In this document: positions 25,195-34,505 of the stretch, in pieces
Layout: each line of letters begins with the position of its first letter
Position numbering within the stretch: the first letter of the stretch is position 1
Origin: Paenibacillus sp. FSL R7-0273
GTDB taxonomy: Bacteria > Bacillota > Bacilli > Paenibacillales > Paenibacillaceae
Direction: 5' to 3'
DNA: 64,000 bases
Assembly: GCF_000758625.1 (NCBI RefSeq)
Contig: NZ_CP009283.1
Coordinates: 2,553,501-2,617,500 of the forward strand
Notes under the pieces: model-generated
Database searches by the model: none
Told to the model about the DNA's origin: nothing
What the model saw: only the letters and a program-made list of their open reading frames with translations
Made by a program: the position numbers and the translations under genes

Positions 25195-26642
25195 ATGCTG
25201 TTCACCGCAAAATAGTGATTATCGGCGGAGGCCTTAGCGGCCTCAGCGCCGCTTTTTATGTGCGTAAGTATTACCGGGAGGCGGGCGTAGAGCCTGATAT
25301 TGTGCTTCTGGAGAAGGCCGATGTCCTTGGAGGGAAGATCGAGACCCTGCAGCGTGAAGGCTTTGTCATCGAGAAGGGCCCGGATTCGTTTTTGGCTCGC
25401 AAAACAGCAATGGTGGAGCTTGCAAAGGAGCTGGGGCTTGAGCACGAGCTGGTGAGCACCAACCCTAACGCCAAGAAGACGTACATACTGCAAAAGGGCA
25501 AGCTGCATCCGATGCCGGCAGGACTAGTGCTTGGTATTCCGACCGAGCTGAAGCCGTTCCTGCAGAGCGGGCTGGTCTCCTTCAGCGGTAAAATGCGGGC
25601 AATGCTTGATTTCGTGCTCCCTCCGCGCCGGAGCAAGGAGGATGAGTCGCTGGGCGAGCTGATCGAGCGCCGCCTAGGGACAGAGGTGCTGGAGAATATG
25701 ACCGAGCCGCTGCTGGCGGGCATTTATGCCGGAGATATGCGCAAGATCAGCCTTCAGGCGACCTTTCCGCAATTCGGGGAGGTGGAGCGCAAGTACGGAA
25801 GTCTAATCCGGGGCATGACCACTGGCCGCAAGCCGGTGGAGACCCATACCGGGACCAAGAAAAGCGCCTTCCTTACCTTCCGCAGGGGACTGCAGAGCCT
25901 TGTGCAGGCGCTGATACAGCAGCTGCATGATGTTGAGCAGCGGACAGGGGCGGCAGCGGCAGCGATTCAAGAGAGCCAAGTGCCGGGCGCCCCGCGGTAC
26001 GAAGTGCAGCTTGAGAACGGTGAGGTTTTGCAGGCGGATGATATATACGTGACAGTGCAGGATTTTGCCGCAGCCGGGCTGCTCCGCCCGCATGTGGATG
26101 TGACGCCGCTTGAGGACGTGAACTATGTATCTGTGGCCAATGTGGTGGTGGCCTTTGCCAAAAAGGACATCGTTACGGAATATGACGGCTCCGGCTTCCT
26201 CGTTCCCCGGAAGGAGGGCCGTAATATAACCGCCTGCACCTGGACCTCAACCAAGTGGCTGCATACCAGCCCTGACGATAAGGTGCTGCTGCGCTGCTAT
26301 GTCGGCCGTTCCGGGGATGAGCAGAATGTGGAGCTGCCGGATGCGGCGCTTACAGAGCTGGTGCTGAAGGATTTGCGTGAGATCATGGGCATTACCGCCA
26401 AACCGCTGTTTACGGAAATAACCCGTCTCCGCCGCTCCATGCCGCAATATCCGGTCGGTCATCCGGCCAGAATTGCCGGCTTCCGCAAGGAGCTGGCAGA
26501 GAAGCTGCCAGGCGTCTACGCATTCGGCGCGGGCTATGACGCAATCGGCATGCCGGACTGCATCAGACAGGCCAATGACATTGCCGGCGCTGCGGCTGCC
26601 GGCCTTGAGAAACTGCCGGAGCTTGAAGCGGCAGTCAGATAA
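25191..26642 (+). CDS. hemY: Coproporphyrinogen III oxidase / protoporphyrinogen oxidase
   Basis: 483 residues, FAD enzyme. The dinucleotide-binding motif IIGGGLSGLSAAFY is near residue 12, with EKADVLGGKI after it, and the C-terminal FAD motif AFGAGYDAIGMPDCI. In Firmicutes HemY/CgoX oxidises coproporphyrinogen III to coproporphyrin III, the substrate of the ferrochelatase encoded just upstream. The start overlaps hemH by four bases. A strong terminator ends the operon. Confidence 0.95.
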   Translation: MNAVHRKIVIIGGGLSGLSAAFYVRKYYREAGVEPDIVLLEKADVLGGKIETLQREGFVIEKGPDSFLARKTAMVELAKELGLEHELVSTNPNAKKTYILQKGKLHPMPAGLVLGIPTELKPFLQSGLVSFSGKMRAMLDFVLPPRRSKEDESLGELIERRLGTEVLENMTEPLLAGIYAGDMRKISLQATFPQFGEVERKYGSLIRGMTTGRKPVETHTGTKKSAFLTFRRGLQSLVQALIQQLHDVEQRTGAAAAAIQESQVPGAPRYEVQLENGEVLQADDIYVTVQDFAAAGLLRPHVDVTPLEDVNYVSVANVVVAFAKKDIVTEYDGSGFLVPRKEGRNITACTWTSTKWLHTSPDDKVLLRCYVGRSGDEQNVELPDAALTELVLKDLREIMGITAKPLFTEITRLRRSMPQYPVGHPARIAGFRKELAEKLPGVYAFGAGYDAIGMPDCIRQANDIAGAAAAGLEKLPELEAAVR

Positions 26643-26648
26643 GAAGGA

Positions 26649-26676
26649 ACGGTGAAGCCCAGCTTCACCGTTTTTT
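26649..26676 (+). terminator. Terminator of the heme operon
   Basis: ACGGTGAAGC-CCA-GCTTCACCGT, a perfect 10-bp stem followed by TTTTT. Confidence 0.93.
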
Positions 26677-26721
26677 ATTTTGGTGCGGGTGGGCGGCGCG
26701 GTTGGATAGGACGGTGGGGAG

Positions 26722-26980
26722 CGAGCTCGGATAACAGCAAAGTCCCGTTGTTTCCCCTCAATCGCCTCGGCCGAGCTCAAATAACGGTAAAAGTCCGTTG
26801 TTATCGCCCAATCGCCTCGCCCGAGCTCAAATAACGGTAAAAGTCCCGTTGTTTTCACCCAATCGCCCTGAACGAACTCAAATAACAGTAAAAGTCCCGT
26901 TGTTATCGCTCAATCGCCTCGGCCGAGCTCAAATAACGGTAAAAATCCCGTTGTTATCGCCCAATTGTCCCTTACGAACC
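26722..26980. repeat. Second 50-51 bp tandem repeat array
   Basis: ATAAC marks the units at 26731, 26781, 26831, 26882 and 26933 (spacings 50, 50, 51, 51). A unit reads GGTAAAAGTCCCGTTGTTAT, CGCCCAATCGCCTCGGCCGA, GCTCAAATAAC. It contains the hairpin ACGG-TAAAAGTC-CCGT. The first 24 bases match the 13.3-kb repeat at 18 positions, so the two arrays look like distant members of one family. The array lies in the 450-bp gap between hemY and the capA-like gene. Confidence 0.9.
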
Positions 26981-27051
26981 CATTGTCCAGTAGGTTGTTT
27001 TACTAGATGAGCACCAGCATATGTATGGTTTGGAGGCCAGCCTGCAAGATA

Positions 27052-27060
27052 TGCTATAAT
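27052..27060 (+). promoter_or_regulatory. Extended -10 promoter of the CapA-like gene
   Basis: TGCTATAAT (TG-n-TATAAT) with no good -35 box, 38 bp before the ATG and after the repeat array. Confidence 0.6.
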
Positions 27061-27097
27061 AGAAACACTTTTATACACGAAGGAGATTATTTGTACC

Positions 27098-28489
27098 ATG
27101 TATCCGCCGCGATCACGCAACCGACAGAAGGATGTAGACAAGAAAAAACGCCGACGCAGAACGGTTTGGGCATGGATTAATGTTAGTCTTTTATTATTGA
27201 TTACCGCCATGTTAGCCTATTATTTTATCGATGACCGCGGCAGCGGCATTGCTTCCGGGCCTCAGCCGTCCGCGAGTGCAGCCCCGGAAGCTACGCCAGC
27301 TGCTACGGTAACTCCGGACACCCGGCCTTCGCCAACGGCAGAACCGGAACCGACAGCTGCTGTAACGCCGGAGCCGACCCCAATCCCGACGCCGGAGCCT
27401 ACAACTGCGCCGTCTCCTTCTCCTGCCGTGGAAGAGCCGACACCGGCACCGTCAGCAGAGGGAAATGAGGAGGATGATACACAGGCAGGCGGCAGTCAGG
27501 GGCAGGCGATTTCCGGCCTTCCTGAGAATGCTGCCGGACAGACGGTTACCATGAATTTTGCCGGAGATGTTATCTTTGCCGGTAAAGTCGCTGAGTTGCT
27601 CCAGCAAAAAGGCTATGATTACTCCTATTCTGCTCTGGACGGGATGTTCAAGAAGGATGACCTGACGGTTGTAAACCTGGAAACTCCGATTACGACCGGC
27701 GGGGTTGGCGCTGCCGATAAGCAATTTGTTTTTAAAGGTGCTCCTGCAGCGCTGGATTCACTTAAGGCCGCCGGTGTGGATGCGGTCAATCTGGCTAATA
27801 ACCATACGCTGGACCAGGGAGAGCAGGGATTGCTGGATACCCTGAACCACCTGAGTTCACGGGGGATACCTTACGTCGGAGCAGGGAAGAACAGCAAGGA
27901 AGCTTACACCGCGCAGTATTTTGAACGTAATGGAATAAAGATTGCCCTACTGGGCTTTACTCGGGTCATTCCCCGCAGCGACTGGACAGCAGGAGCCGCT
28001 AAGCCGGGCTTAGCCTCGGTGTACGACAGTACAGAAGCGCTCAAGACCATTGCAGCCGTAAAGAAAAAAGCCGACATCGTTGTCGTAGTCGTCCATTGGG
28101 GTAAAGAGCGTGTGGAGCAATATGATTCCACGCAGCAGAAGCTGGGGCGCAGCTTCATAGATGCCGGAGCGGATCTGGTTATGGGCGGCCATCCGCATGT
28201 CCTGCAGGGGATCGAGCCTTATAAGGGCAAATGGATTGCCTACAGCACAGGTAATTTTATTTTTACACGGTCAACGACCCCGGCTACCTGGGAGACAGCG
28301 GTATTCCAGGCGGAATGCAGCATCAAAGGTGAATGCTCGCTCACACTGCACCCGATGGATGCCGAGCTGGGCCAGCCTGTGCCGATGAATGATGTCGACG
28401 GGCAGCTGCTGCTGAGCAAGGTGCAAGCCTTGTCTGCGGGATTGGTCCGTATCGGCAGTGACGGGCGCGTTGTCCAGGCAGGCCGATAA
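27098..28489 (+). CDS. CapA-family metallophosphatase-like protein
   Basis: 463 residues. A basic cytoplasmic start, an anchor helix (about residues 26-45), a long Pro/Thr/Ala/Glu-rich stalk (about 55-125) and a CapA/PgsA domain: VTMNFAGDVIFAGKV, VVNLETPITTGG, ANNHTLDQGEQGLLDTL, VVVVHWGKERVEQY and GGHPHVLQGIEPY, the His/Asp metal-ligand blocks. CapA proteins act outside the membrane in poly-gamma-glutamate or capsule handling. No pgsB/C genes are nearby, so polymer synthesis is not supported; the domain may act alone. The ATG follows GAAGGAG. Confidence 0.88.
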   Translation: MYPPRSRNRQKDVDKKKRRRRTVWAWINVSLLLLITAMLAYYFIDDRGSGIASGPQPSASAAPEATPAATVTPDTRPSPTAEPEPTAAVTPEPTPIPTPEPTTAPSPSPAVEEPTPAPSAEGNEEDDTQAGGSQGQAISGLPENAAGQTVTMNFAGDVIFAGKVAELLQQKGYDYSYSALDGMFKKDDLTVVNLETPITTGGVGAADKQFVFKGAPAALDSLKAAGVDAVNLANNHTLDQGEQGLLDTLNHLSSRGIPYVGAGKNSKEAYTAQYFERNGIKIALLGFTRVIPRSDWTAGAAKPGLASVYDSTEALKTIAAVKKKADIVVVVVHWGKERVEQYDSTQQKLGRSFIDAGADLVMGGHPHVLQGIEPYKGKWIAYSTGNFIFTRSTTPATWETAVFQAECSIKGECSLTLHPMDAELGQPVPMNDVDGQLLLSKVQALSAGLVRIGSDGRVVQAGR

Positions 28490-28516
28490 TGATAATGCCG
28501 TCTGGAGGGATTGATG

Positions 28517-29251
28517 ATGATGAAAAACTCATGTGTGGCCCATCGCGGTTTTTCCGGGAAGGCCCCGGAGAATACACTCGCCGCCGTTCGGATGGCGCTC
28601 GCCCTGCCTTTTGTCCGCTGGATGGAAATTGATGTTCAGCTGACCAGAGATGGTGTACCGGTCGTCATTCATGACTTCACACTTGACCGGACGACCAACG
28701 GACACGGCAAGGTGAAGAACATGGATTTTGAGCCGATGCGCCGGCTGGATGCGGGAAGCTGGAAGGGACGTGCTTTTCGAGGAGAGAAGGTGCCTTCACT
28801 GGAAGAGGTGCTGGAGCTTGCCTCCGGCCGGCTGAAGCTGAATATCGAGCTCAAAACGAGCGGGGACATGTACCCCGGTCTGGAACAGGCGGTCATCGAC
28901 CTGGTCTCCTCCAAGGGGATGCGGGATGAGGTGGTTCTGACCTCCTTCGATGCAGGAGTGCTCCAGCGGATTAAGGAGCTTGACCCGCGCTTGCGCACCG
29001 GACTGATCTATGATTCCCGGCTTGGTGATCCGGCGCGCAAAGTGAAGGAGCTGGACTGCTCCTTCCTGTCGATCAGCTTCGCAAGGCTGAGTCCGGCACT
29101 GGCCCGGCTTATGTCAGAGCGCGGGATCAGAATGATGGCCTGGACGGTTGACAAGGCGAAGGAAATGCGCCGCCTGGCTGATATGAACCCGGACATTATG
29201 ATCTGCACGAACCGTCCGGATATTTGGGGCGATACTTTTCTGAAGGCCTGA
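28517..29251 (+). CDS. Glycerophosphodiester phosphodiesterase
   Basis: 244 residues. It hydrolyses glycerophosphodiesters to glycerol-3-phosphate and an alcohol. The catalytic HRGFSGKAPENTLAA (His with Glu), metal ligands in MEIDVQLTRDG and the second His in VVIHDFTLDRTTNG are intact. LNIELKT is another family block. No signal peptide is seen, so it is likely cytoplasmic. Three consecutive ATG codons follow GGAGGG; I chose the middle one on spacing. Confidence 0.92.
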   Translation: MMKNSCVAHRGFSGKAPENTLAAVRMALALPFVRWMEIDVQLTRDGVPVVIHDFTLDRTTNGHGKVKNMDFEPMRRLDAGSWKGRAFRGEKVPSLEEVLELASGRLKLNIELKTSGDMYPGLEQAVIDLVSSKGMRDEVVLTSFDAGVLQRIKELDPRLRTGLIYDSRLGDPARKVKELDCSFLSISFARLSPALARLMSERGIRMMAWTVDKAKEMRRLADMNPDIMICTNRPDIWGDTFLKA

Positions 29252-29289
29252 TGCTTTATCATACTAATTGGGAAGCGAGCTGAAGCTAT

Positions 29290-29913
29290 ATGTGCGCTGA
29301 TATTAATAATGTGTATTGTGTTGGACGGAACTACAAATTACATGCGGAGGAGCTGGGCAACAAGGTTCCTGTCGAGCCGCTGATTTTTTTGAAGCCTTCC
29401 CATGCCGCTGTAGCGCTGGATAAGGCGATTATCCATCTTCCCCAGAACGCCGGCCAGATCCACTATGAAGGTGAGCTGGTGCTGCGCATTGCCCGTGATT
29501 ATGTTCCCGGCATGAGCGTGGAGGAGCTGGTGGATGTGATGGCGCTTGGCCTGGACTTCACGCTGCGTGATGTGCAGGAGGATCTGAAGAAGAAGGGACT
29601 GCCCTGGACGGCGGCAAAAGGCTTCAAGAATGCGGCTCCGCTGACACCGTACATCGCTTTCCCCGAACAGGACGAGCTGGAGGCTACCGATTTTACTGTC
29701 CGTAAAAACGGGACAGAGGTGCAGCGCGGCAACGTCAAGGATATGATTTTCTCCCTTCAGAAAATAGTTGAATTTATTGCCTCCAGATACGGGCTCGGCA
29801 AAAATGACCTGATCTTCACAGGAACCCCGGCCGGCGTCGGACCTGTAGTTACCGGTGATTCCTTCGAGCTGTTCTGGGGTGACAGGCTGCTTGGCACCTG
29901 CATCATCGGATAA
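29290..29913 (+). CDS. Fumarylacetoacetate hydrolase family protein
   Basis: 207 residues. NVYCVGRNYKLHAEELGN, PLIFLKPSHA, the metal-ligand block HYEGELVLRIA, GLDFTLRDVQ and LIFTGTPAGVGPV are the FAHD1/YcgM-type fold, a Mg-dependent C-C hydrolase or decarboxylase (oxaloacetate or acylpyruvate). The actual substrate is not known. It is 15 bp upstream of the DUF92 gene, so probably cotranscribed. Confidence 0.9.
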   Translation: MCADINNVYCVGRNYKLHAEELGNKVPVEPLIFLKPSHAAVALDKAIIHLPQNAGQIHYEGELVLRIARDYVPGMSVEELVDVMALGLDFTLRDVQEDLKKKGLPWTAAKGFKNAAPLTPYIAFPEQDELEATDFTVRKNGTEVQRGNVKDMIFSLQKIVEFIASRYGLGKNDLIFTGTPAGVGPVVTGDSFELFWGDRLLGTCIIG

Positions 29914-29928
29914 AGGAGCTGGCCGGCA

Positions 29929-30732
29929 ATGTTGTCTTGGATAATTGGCGCCGTGGGTGCCATGTTGGTGGCGGGAGCAGCATACCGCAGGCAATCGCTC
30001 AGCCTAACAGGCATGATCGCAGCCTTTGTGATGGGGACGGTTTATTTCGGGGCCGGCAATGCGTTCTGGTTCGGTATTTTGCTGATTTTTTTCATCTCCT
30101 CCAGCCTGCTCTCGAAGCTTCACCATGAGAACAAGGCGGAGCTTGAGCTGACGTATGACAAAACGGGAACCAGGGATGCCGGGCAGGTGTTTGCCAACGG
30201 CGGCATGGGCATGCTGCTTGTTCTGCTGAACGCGGTCTATCCGCTGGAGCTGTGGGAGCTGCTCTTTATCGGTGTTATGGCGACTGTTACGTCGGACACC
30301 TGGGCGACAGAGATCGGCACGCTGGCTAAGCGCCCGCCGCGCTCTGTGCTGACCGGCAAGGTGCTGCCGGCCGGCACCTCAGGCGGCGTGTCGCTGCCGG
30401 GCACGCTGGCCGCCGCTGCAGGCGGAGTCCTGATTGGCGCAGCCTCGTGGCTGCTGCGGGCGGTCTCCGGCATGGAAGAGCGCTCCTTCCTGCTGCTGAC
30501 GCTGGCAGGACTGCTGGGCGGGCTATTCGGCGCCTTCGCCGACTCGATCCTGGGGGCCACGGTACAGCGGATGAACCGCTGCACCGTATGCGGCCGCGAG
30601 GTTGAGGCCTCGCGGCACTGCGGCCAGCCTACAGTGCATGCCAGAGGCTGGCGCTGGATGAATAACGATGCCGTCAACGCGCTAAGCACGATAGCCGGCG
30701 GCGCGGCGGCCCTGCTGGTGCGCCTGCTCTGA
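29929..30732 (+). CDS. DUF92 family membrane protein
   Basis: 267 residues with about six membrane helices. The family blocks SLTGMIAAFVMGT, RDAGQVFANGG, ATVTSDTWATEIG and TSGGVSLPGTLA are well conserved, together with the polar loop CTVCGREVEASRHCG. Plant relatives phosphorylate phytyl phosphate (VTE6), which suggests a prenyl-phosphate kinase-like activity. The bacterial role is untested. The start is ATG 29929 after AAAGGAG. Confidence 0.85.
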   Translation: MLSWIIGAVGAMLVAGAAYRRQSLSLTGMIAAFVMGTVYFGAGNAFWFGILLIFFISSSLLSKLHHENKAELELTYDKTGTRDAGQVFANGGMGMLLVLLNAVYPLELWELLFIGVMATVTSDTWATEIGTLAKRPPRSVLTGKVLPAGTSGGVSLPGTLAAAAGGVLIGAASWLLRAVSGMEERSFLLLTLAGLLGGLFGAFADSILGATVQRMNRCTVCGREVEASRHCGQPTVHARGWRWMNNDAVNALSTIAGGAAALLVRLL

Positions 30733-30768
30733 CAGGGGCAGAGAGATTAAGATTTGGAGGTGACCCGG

Positions 30769-31389
30769 TTGGGCAGCACAGTAAGTCATAAGCATACGGC
30801 TATTCTCGATGCCGCGTATGAACTCTTCGGCTCAGGGGGCTTTTACGAGACGAAGATGTCCGAAGTGGCGGAGAAGGCGGGAATTGCCAAAGGCACCGTC
30901 TACTTATATTTTAAAAGCAAGGAAGAGCTGTTTCTGGCCGTAACACGCCGGGATTGCGAAGGATTCCTGGAGCAGCTGGAGCAGAAGCTGAAGCACTGCA
31001 GCAGCCTGCAGGCTAAGCTCACCGTAATTGCCAGTCATCATCTGCTGTACTATTATGAGCGCAAGCAGCATACCAAGCTGTTTTTCCGTGCGCCTAATAA
31101 CCATCCGGAGCTTATGGCCTTTATGGCCCAGTTCATGGAAGAGTACATGCAGGCTGTTATGAAGGTTATGCAGGACAGCGGTGCCAGGGAGCCCGAGCTT
31201 CTGGCCGAGTCGTATATCGGCACGCTGGACAGACTCAAAATGGACATCATGCTGCGCCCCGGCTTCACGGAGGAAGATGCGCGTAAACGGGCGGATTTTG
31301 CGGCAGGATTGTTTATCCACGGGGCACTCGGCAGCCTGAAGGAAGCACAGGTACATACAATACCTGAAGAAGAGGAAGACAAAGCGTAA
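30769..31389 (+). CDS. TetR/AcrR family regulator
   Basis: 206 residues; TTG start 7 bp after GGAGGT. The N-terminal HTH (AILDAAYELFGSGGFYETKMSEVAEKAG followed by KGTVYLYFKSKEELFLAV) is typical. The C-terminal domain (QHTKLFFRAPNNHPEL) resembles the FadR-like TetR branch that binds acyl-CoA. The target is not clear; the next gene, an ABC-F factor, is 36 bp on and may be cotranscribed. Confidence 0.92.
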   Translation: MGSTVSHKHTAILDAAYELFGSGGFYETKMSEVAEKAGIAKGTVYLYFKSKEELFLAVTRRDCEGFLEQLEQKLKHCSSLQAKLTVIASHHLLYYYERKQHTKLFFRAPNNHPELMAFMAQFMEEYMQAVMKVMQDSGAREPELLAESYIGTLDRLKMDIMLRPGFTEEDARKRADFAAGLFIHGALGSLKEAQVHTIPEEEEDKA

Positions 31390-31425
31390 TCCGCTATCAA
31401 ACTATATAGCAAGTGGGGACAGAGC

Positions 31426-33336
31426 ATGAATATTATGACAGTGGAGCAACTCTCCAAAAGCTACGGGGAGAAAGTCCTGTTCAAGGACGCGTCTTTCGGG
31501 ATGGATGAACGGGACAAAATCGGCGTTATCGGTGTGAACGGTACAGGCAAGTCGACTTTTCTCAAAATCATTGCCGGTCTGGATACTGCGGACGAAGGAC
31601 AGATCGCCATCGGCAACGGTGTAAGAGTCCAGTATCTGGCGCAGAACCCGCCCTTTGAGCCGGGCAATACGGTACTGCAGCAGGTGTTTGCCGGAGATGA
31701 TCCGGATCTGAGGACTATGCGTGAATATATGGAGATTCTCTCCGGACTGGAAAAGAATCCCGGGAACGCCGAGCTGGAGGCAGCGCTGGTACGGGTCGGC
31801 CAAAAAATTGATGCCGCCGGAATCTGGCAGCTGGAAAGTGAAGCCAAAACAGTACTTACAAAACTGGGCATCACCCGGTTTGACGCGCTGATGGAGACAC
31901 TGTCGGGCGGCCAGCGCAAGCGTGTTGCACTTGCTGCCGCGCTGATTACCCCGTCTGAGCTGCTAATTCTGGACGAGCCTACAAACCATATCGATACAGA
32001 TTCTGTAGCCTGGCTGGAGCAGTATCTGCAGAAGCGCCGCGGGGCGCTGCTGATGATTACGCATGACCGGTACTTCCTGGAGCGTGTGGCCAGTGTAATG
32101 CTGGAGCTGGACGGCGGACGGCTGTACCGTTATGAAGCGAACTATTCGCGGTTTCTGGAGCTGAAGGCGGAGCGCGAGGAGCGCGAGGCATCTGAGGAGC
32201 AGAAGCGCCGCAACCTGCTGAGAACCGAGCTGGCCTGGATCCGTCGCGGAGCCAAGGCACGTACGACCAAGCAGAAGGCTAGAATTGACCGGTTTGAAAA
32301 GCTGAAGGACAGCGTCGGCGGAAGCTCGGCCGGGTCCATGGACATTTCAGTGGCATCGACGCGTCTGGGGCGCAAAATTATTGAAATGAAGGATCTAACG
32401 AAAGCGCTGGACGGCCGTACCCTGATTAAGGAACTGACTTATATTGCTGTACCGCAGGACCGGGTCGGTATTGTAGGTCCCAACGGCAGCGGCAAATCCA
32501 CACTGCTGAATCTGATTGCAGGCAGGCTGCAGCCGGATAGCGGTGAGGTAGAGCTGGGTGCAACCGTTAAGCTGGGCTATTTCACCCAGGAGCATCAGGA
32601 TATGGATGATACTATGCGGGTCATTGAATATGTAAAAGAAGAAGCGGAAATCGTCCGTACAGCAGACGGCAGTGTCATTACAGCCGGCCAGATGCTGGAA
32701 CGCTTCCTGTTCCCGCCGGCGATGCAGTGGACACCGATTGCCAAGCTGTCCGGCGGCGAGAAGAGACGCCTCTATCTGCTGCGGGTGCTCATGGGCTCGC
32801 CTAACGTGCTGCTGCTGGATGAGCCGACCAATGATCTGGATATCGGAACACTGGCAATTCTGGAAGACTATCTCGATGAATTCCCGGGCGTAGTTTTCAC
32901 CGTATCCCATGACCGGTATTTCCTGGACCGCACCATTGATAAGCTGATTGCCTTCGAGAACGGCAAGATCCGGCTGCATGTCGGGGATTATACCGAGTAT
33001 GAGGAATGGCTGGCTAAGAATGTGCCTGCCGGTAACGATGGGGCCGCCAAGCGGAGCACAGCGCAGGAACCCGCTGCAGCGGCTGCAGCCCCGGCGAGGG
33101 AGAAGGTTAAATTCACCTTCAAGGAGCAGAAGGAATATGAGACGATCGACGGGATGATTGAGCAGGCAGAGCAGCATCTGGTGGATCTCTCGGCCCAAAT
33201 GGAGGCGGCCTTTGCCGATTCGGCAACCCTTCAGGAGCTGGTTGAACAGCAGAAGCAGGGTGAGGCTGAGCTGGAGCGGCTGATGGAGCGCTGGACCTAC
33301 CTGAATGAGCTTGCGGAGCGGATTGCCGCTAAATAG
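31426..33336 (+). CDS. ABC-F ribosome-associated ATPase (YfmR/Uup type)
   Basis: 636 residues, two ABC domains without membrane parts. Walker A motifs are GVNGTGKST and GPNGSGKST, signatures LSGGQRKRV and LSGGEKRRL, Walker B LLILDEPTNH and LLLDEPTND. The inter-domain linker is highly charged (ELKAEREEREASEEQKRR). A C-terminal coiled coil (residues about 565-636) after a Pro/Ala linker identifies the Uup/YfmR branch, which binds the ribosomal E site and helps at stalled sites. Antibiotic-resistance ABC-F proteins lack this tail, so resistance is less likely. Confidence 0.92.
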   Translation: MNIMTVEQLSKSYGEKVLFKDASFGMDERDKIGVIGVNGTGKSTFLKIIAGLDTADEGQIAIGNGVRVQYLAQNPPFEPGNTVLQQVFAGDDPDLRTMREYMEILSGLEKNPGNAELEAALVRVGQKIDAAGIWQLESEAKTVLTKLGITRFDALMETLSGGQRKRVALAAALITPSELLILDEPTNHIDTDSVAWLEQYLQKRRGALLMITHDRYFLERVASVMLELDGGRLYRYEANYSRFLELKAEREEREASEEQKRRNLLRTELAWIRRGAKARTTKQKARIDRFEKLKDSVGGSSAGSMDISVASTRLGRKIIEMKDLTKALDGRTLIKELTYIAVPQDRVGIVGPNGSGKSTLLNLIAGRLQPDSGEVELGATVKLGYFTQEHQDMDDTMRVIEYVKEEAEIVRTADGSVITAGQMLERFLFPPAMQWTPIAKLSGGEKRRLYLLRVLMGSPNVLLLDEPTNDLDIGTLAILEDYLDEFPGVVFTVSHDRYFLDRTIDKLIAFENGKIRLHVGDYTEYEEWLAKNVPAGNDGAAKRSTAQEPAAAAAAPAREKVKFTFKEQKEYETIDGMIEQAEQHLVDLSAQMEAAFADSATLQELVEQQKQGEAELERLMERWTYLNELAERIAAK

Positions 33337-33388
33337 CTAAGACAGTACGTGAAGGTGAAGCACTTTTGCAAATCAGGAGGCGTCAAGC

Positions 33389-33922
33389 TTGGATGAAAAG
33401 ATACAGGAGGCCATAGCACTGCGGGAGGCCGGACGGGCAGAAGAGGCGCGGGTGCTTTTGCTGGATTTGCTGGCGGCAGACAGCGTGGAAACTGCTGATG
33501 CCGTTAGCGGCAGTGGCAGTAGTAGTACAGGCAGCAATGCCGGGCTCTTGTACCAGCTGGCCTGGACGCATGATGTGCTTGGACTTGAGCGGGAGGCGGT
33601 TCCTTATTATGAGCAGAGCCTTGCTTTGGGATTGCCGCCGGAGCAGCGGGCGGGTGCGTTACTTGGCCTGGGAAGCACTTACCGGACATTGGGCGACTAT
33701 CAACGTGCCAAATCCGTGCTTCAGCAGGGAGCTGATGAATATCCTGAGCGGGCAGAGTTCCAGGCTTTTCTGGCGATGACGCTGTATAATCTGGGTGAGC
33801 ACAGCGGTGGCATGGGCATTCTGCTCAAGCTGCTTGCTGAGACCTCCGGTAACCCGGGCATACAAGAGTACCGCAAAGCCATCTCATTTTATGCCGACAA
33901 GCTGGATCAGGTATGGCCCTAA
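33389..33922 (+). CDS. Tetratricopeptide-repeat protein
   Basis: 177 residues, TTG start after AGGAGG. Three TPR-like units (residues about 50-82, 88-121, 125-155: YQLAWTHDVLGLEREAVPYYEQSLALG, LLGLGSTYRTLGDYQRAKSVLQQG) are visible. A Ser/Gly-rich insertion (SGSGSSSTGS) lies near residue 40. Such proteins act as scaffolds, and no partner is evident. A strong terminator follows. Confidence 0.85.
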   Translation: MDEKIQEAIALREAGRAEEARVLLLDLLAADSVETADAVSGSGSSSTGSNAGLLYQLAWTHDVLGLEREAVPYYEQSLALGLPPEQRAGALLGLGSTYRTLGDYQRAKSVLQQGADEYPERAEFQAFLAMTLYNLGEHSGGMGILLKLLAETSGNPGIQEYRKAISFYADKLDQVWP

Positions 33923-33943
33923 TCATTCGTTAGCAAACAAAAA

Positions 33944-33988
33944 ACAAGCTGGTGACCGGTAACCCCGGTGTCCGGCTTGTTTTTTTGT
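33944..33988 (+). terminator. Terminator after the TPR gene
   Basis: ACAAGC...GCTTGT outer stem with an inner ACCGG/CCGGT pairing, followed by TTTTTTTG. Confidence 0.85.
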
Positions 33989-33989
33989 T

Positions 33990-34420
33990 GCCCTTACAAG
34001 GCTCCATAGCATCCCGTTTGAACTCTCCAATTACGGCAGCGCGAGCTTATTGCGGAATCAGCCCATAATCTTCTCTGCTGCGCATTAGCTCAGATATCAG
34101 TCATTGGTATTTTTGCTAGTTGAATTACTTATCTTAACGGAGAGCTAGAGCACGCTACTCCGGAGCAAGCTGAGTGTGTGATAAGTGCTAGTTAAGTGGA
34201 GAAAGGACAACTAATTCCGGGAAAACAGCAGGTTAGAGGAGTTTAGGTGGAAAAAGGTACCCTAATTTTACCGTTTGTCCCCCAAATAGGGTTTTGGACA
34301 AAATTAACTGTCGATTTAACACCTAATCAGTAATAAACCAGGGAAATAGAAGAATTAAGTGCCAAAAATCAAACTAATTCAGGAGACATATATAAAATAT
34401 TCAAGGGACACCCATAAAAA
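33990..34420. other. Gene-free spacer
   Basis: About 430 bp between two terminators. It is AT-richer than the neighbouring genes. I see no ribosome-bound frame, tandem repeat or RNA structure that I can support. Confidence 0.6.
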
Positions 34421-34455
34421 ATGCAGGACCGGCAGCCAAACTGCCGGTCCTGCAT
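34421..34455 (-). terminator. Strong terminator of the minus-strand peptidase operon
   Basis: ATGCAGGACCGGCAG and CTGCCGGTCCTGCAT form a perfect 15-bp stem with a 5-base loop; on the minus strand TTTTTTA follows. Confidence 0.93.
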
Positions 34456-34505
34456 CCCATCCTATAGTCCCTTAACATACCATCATTGAAGTTTCAACAT
34501 TTCCG

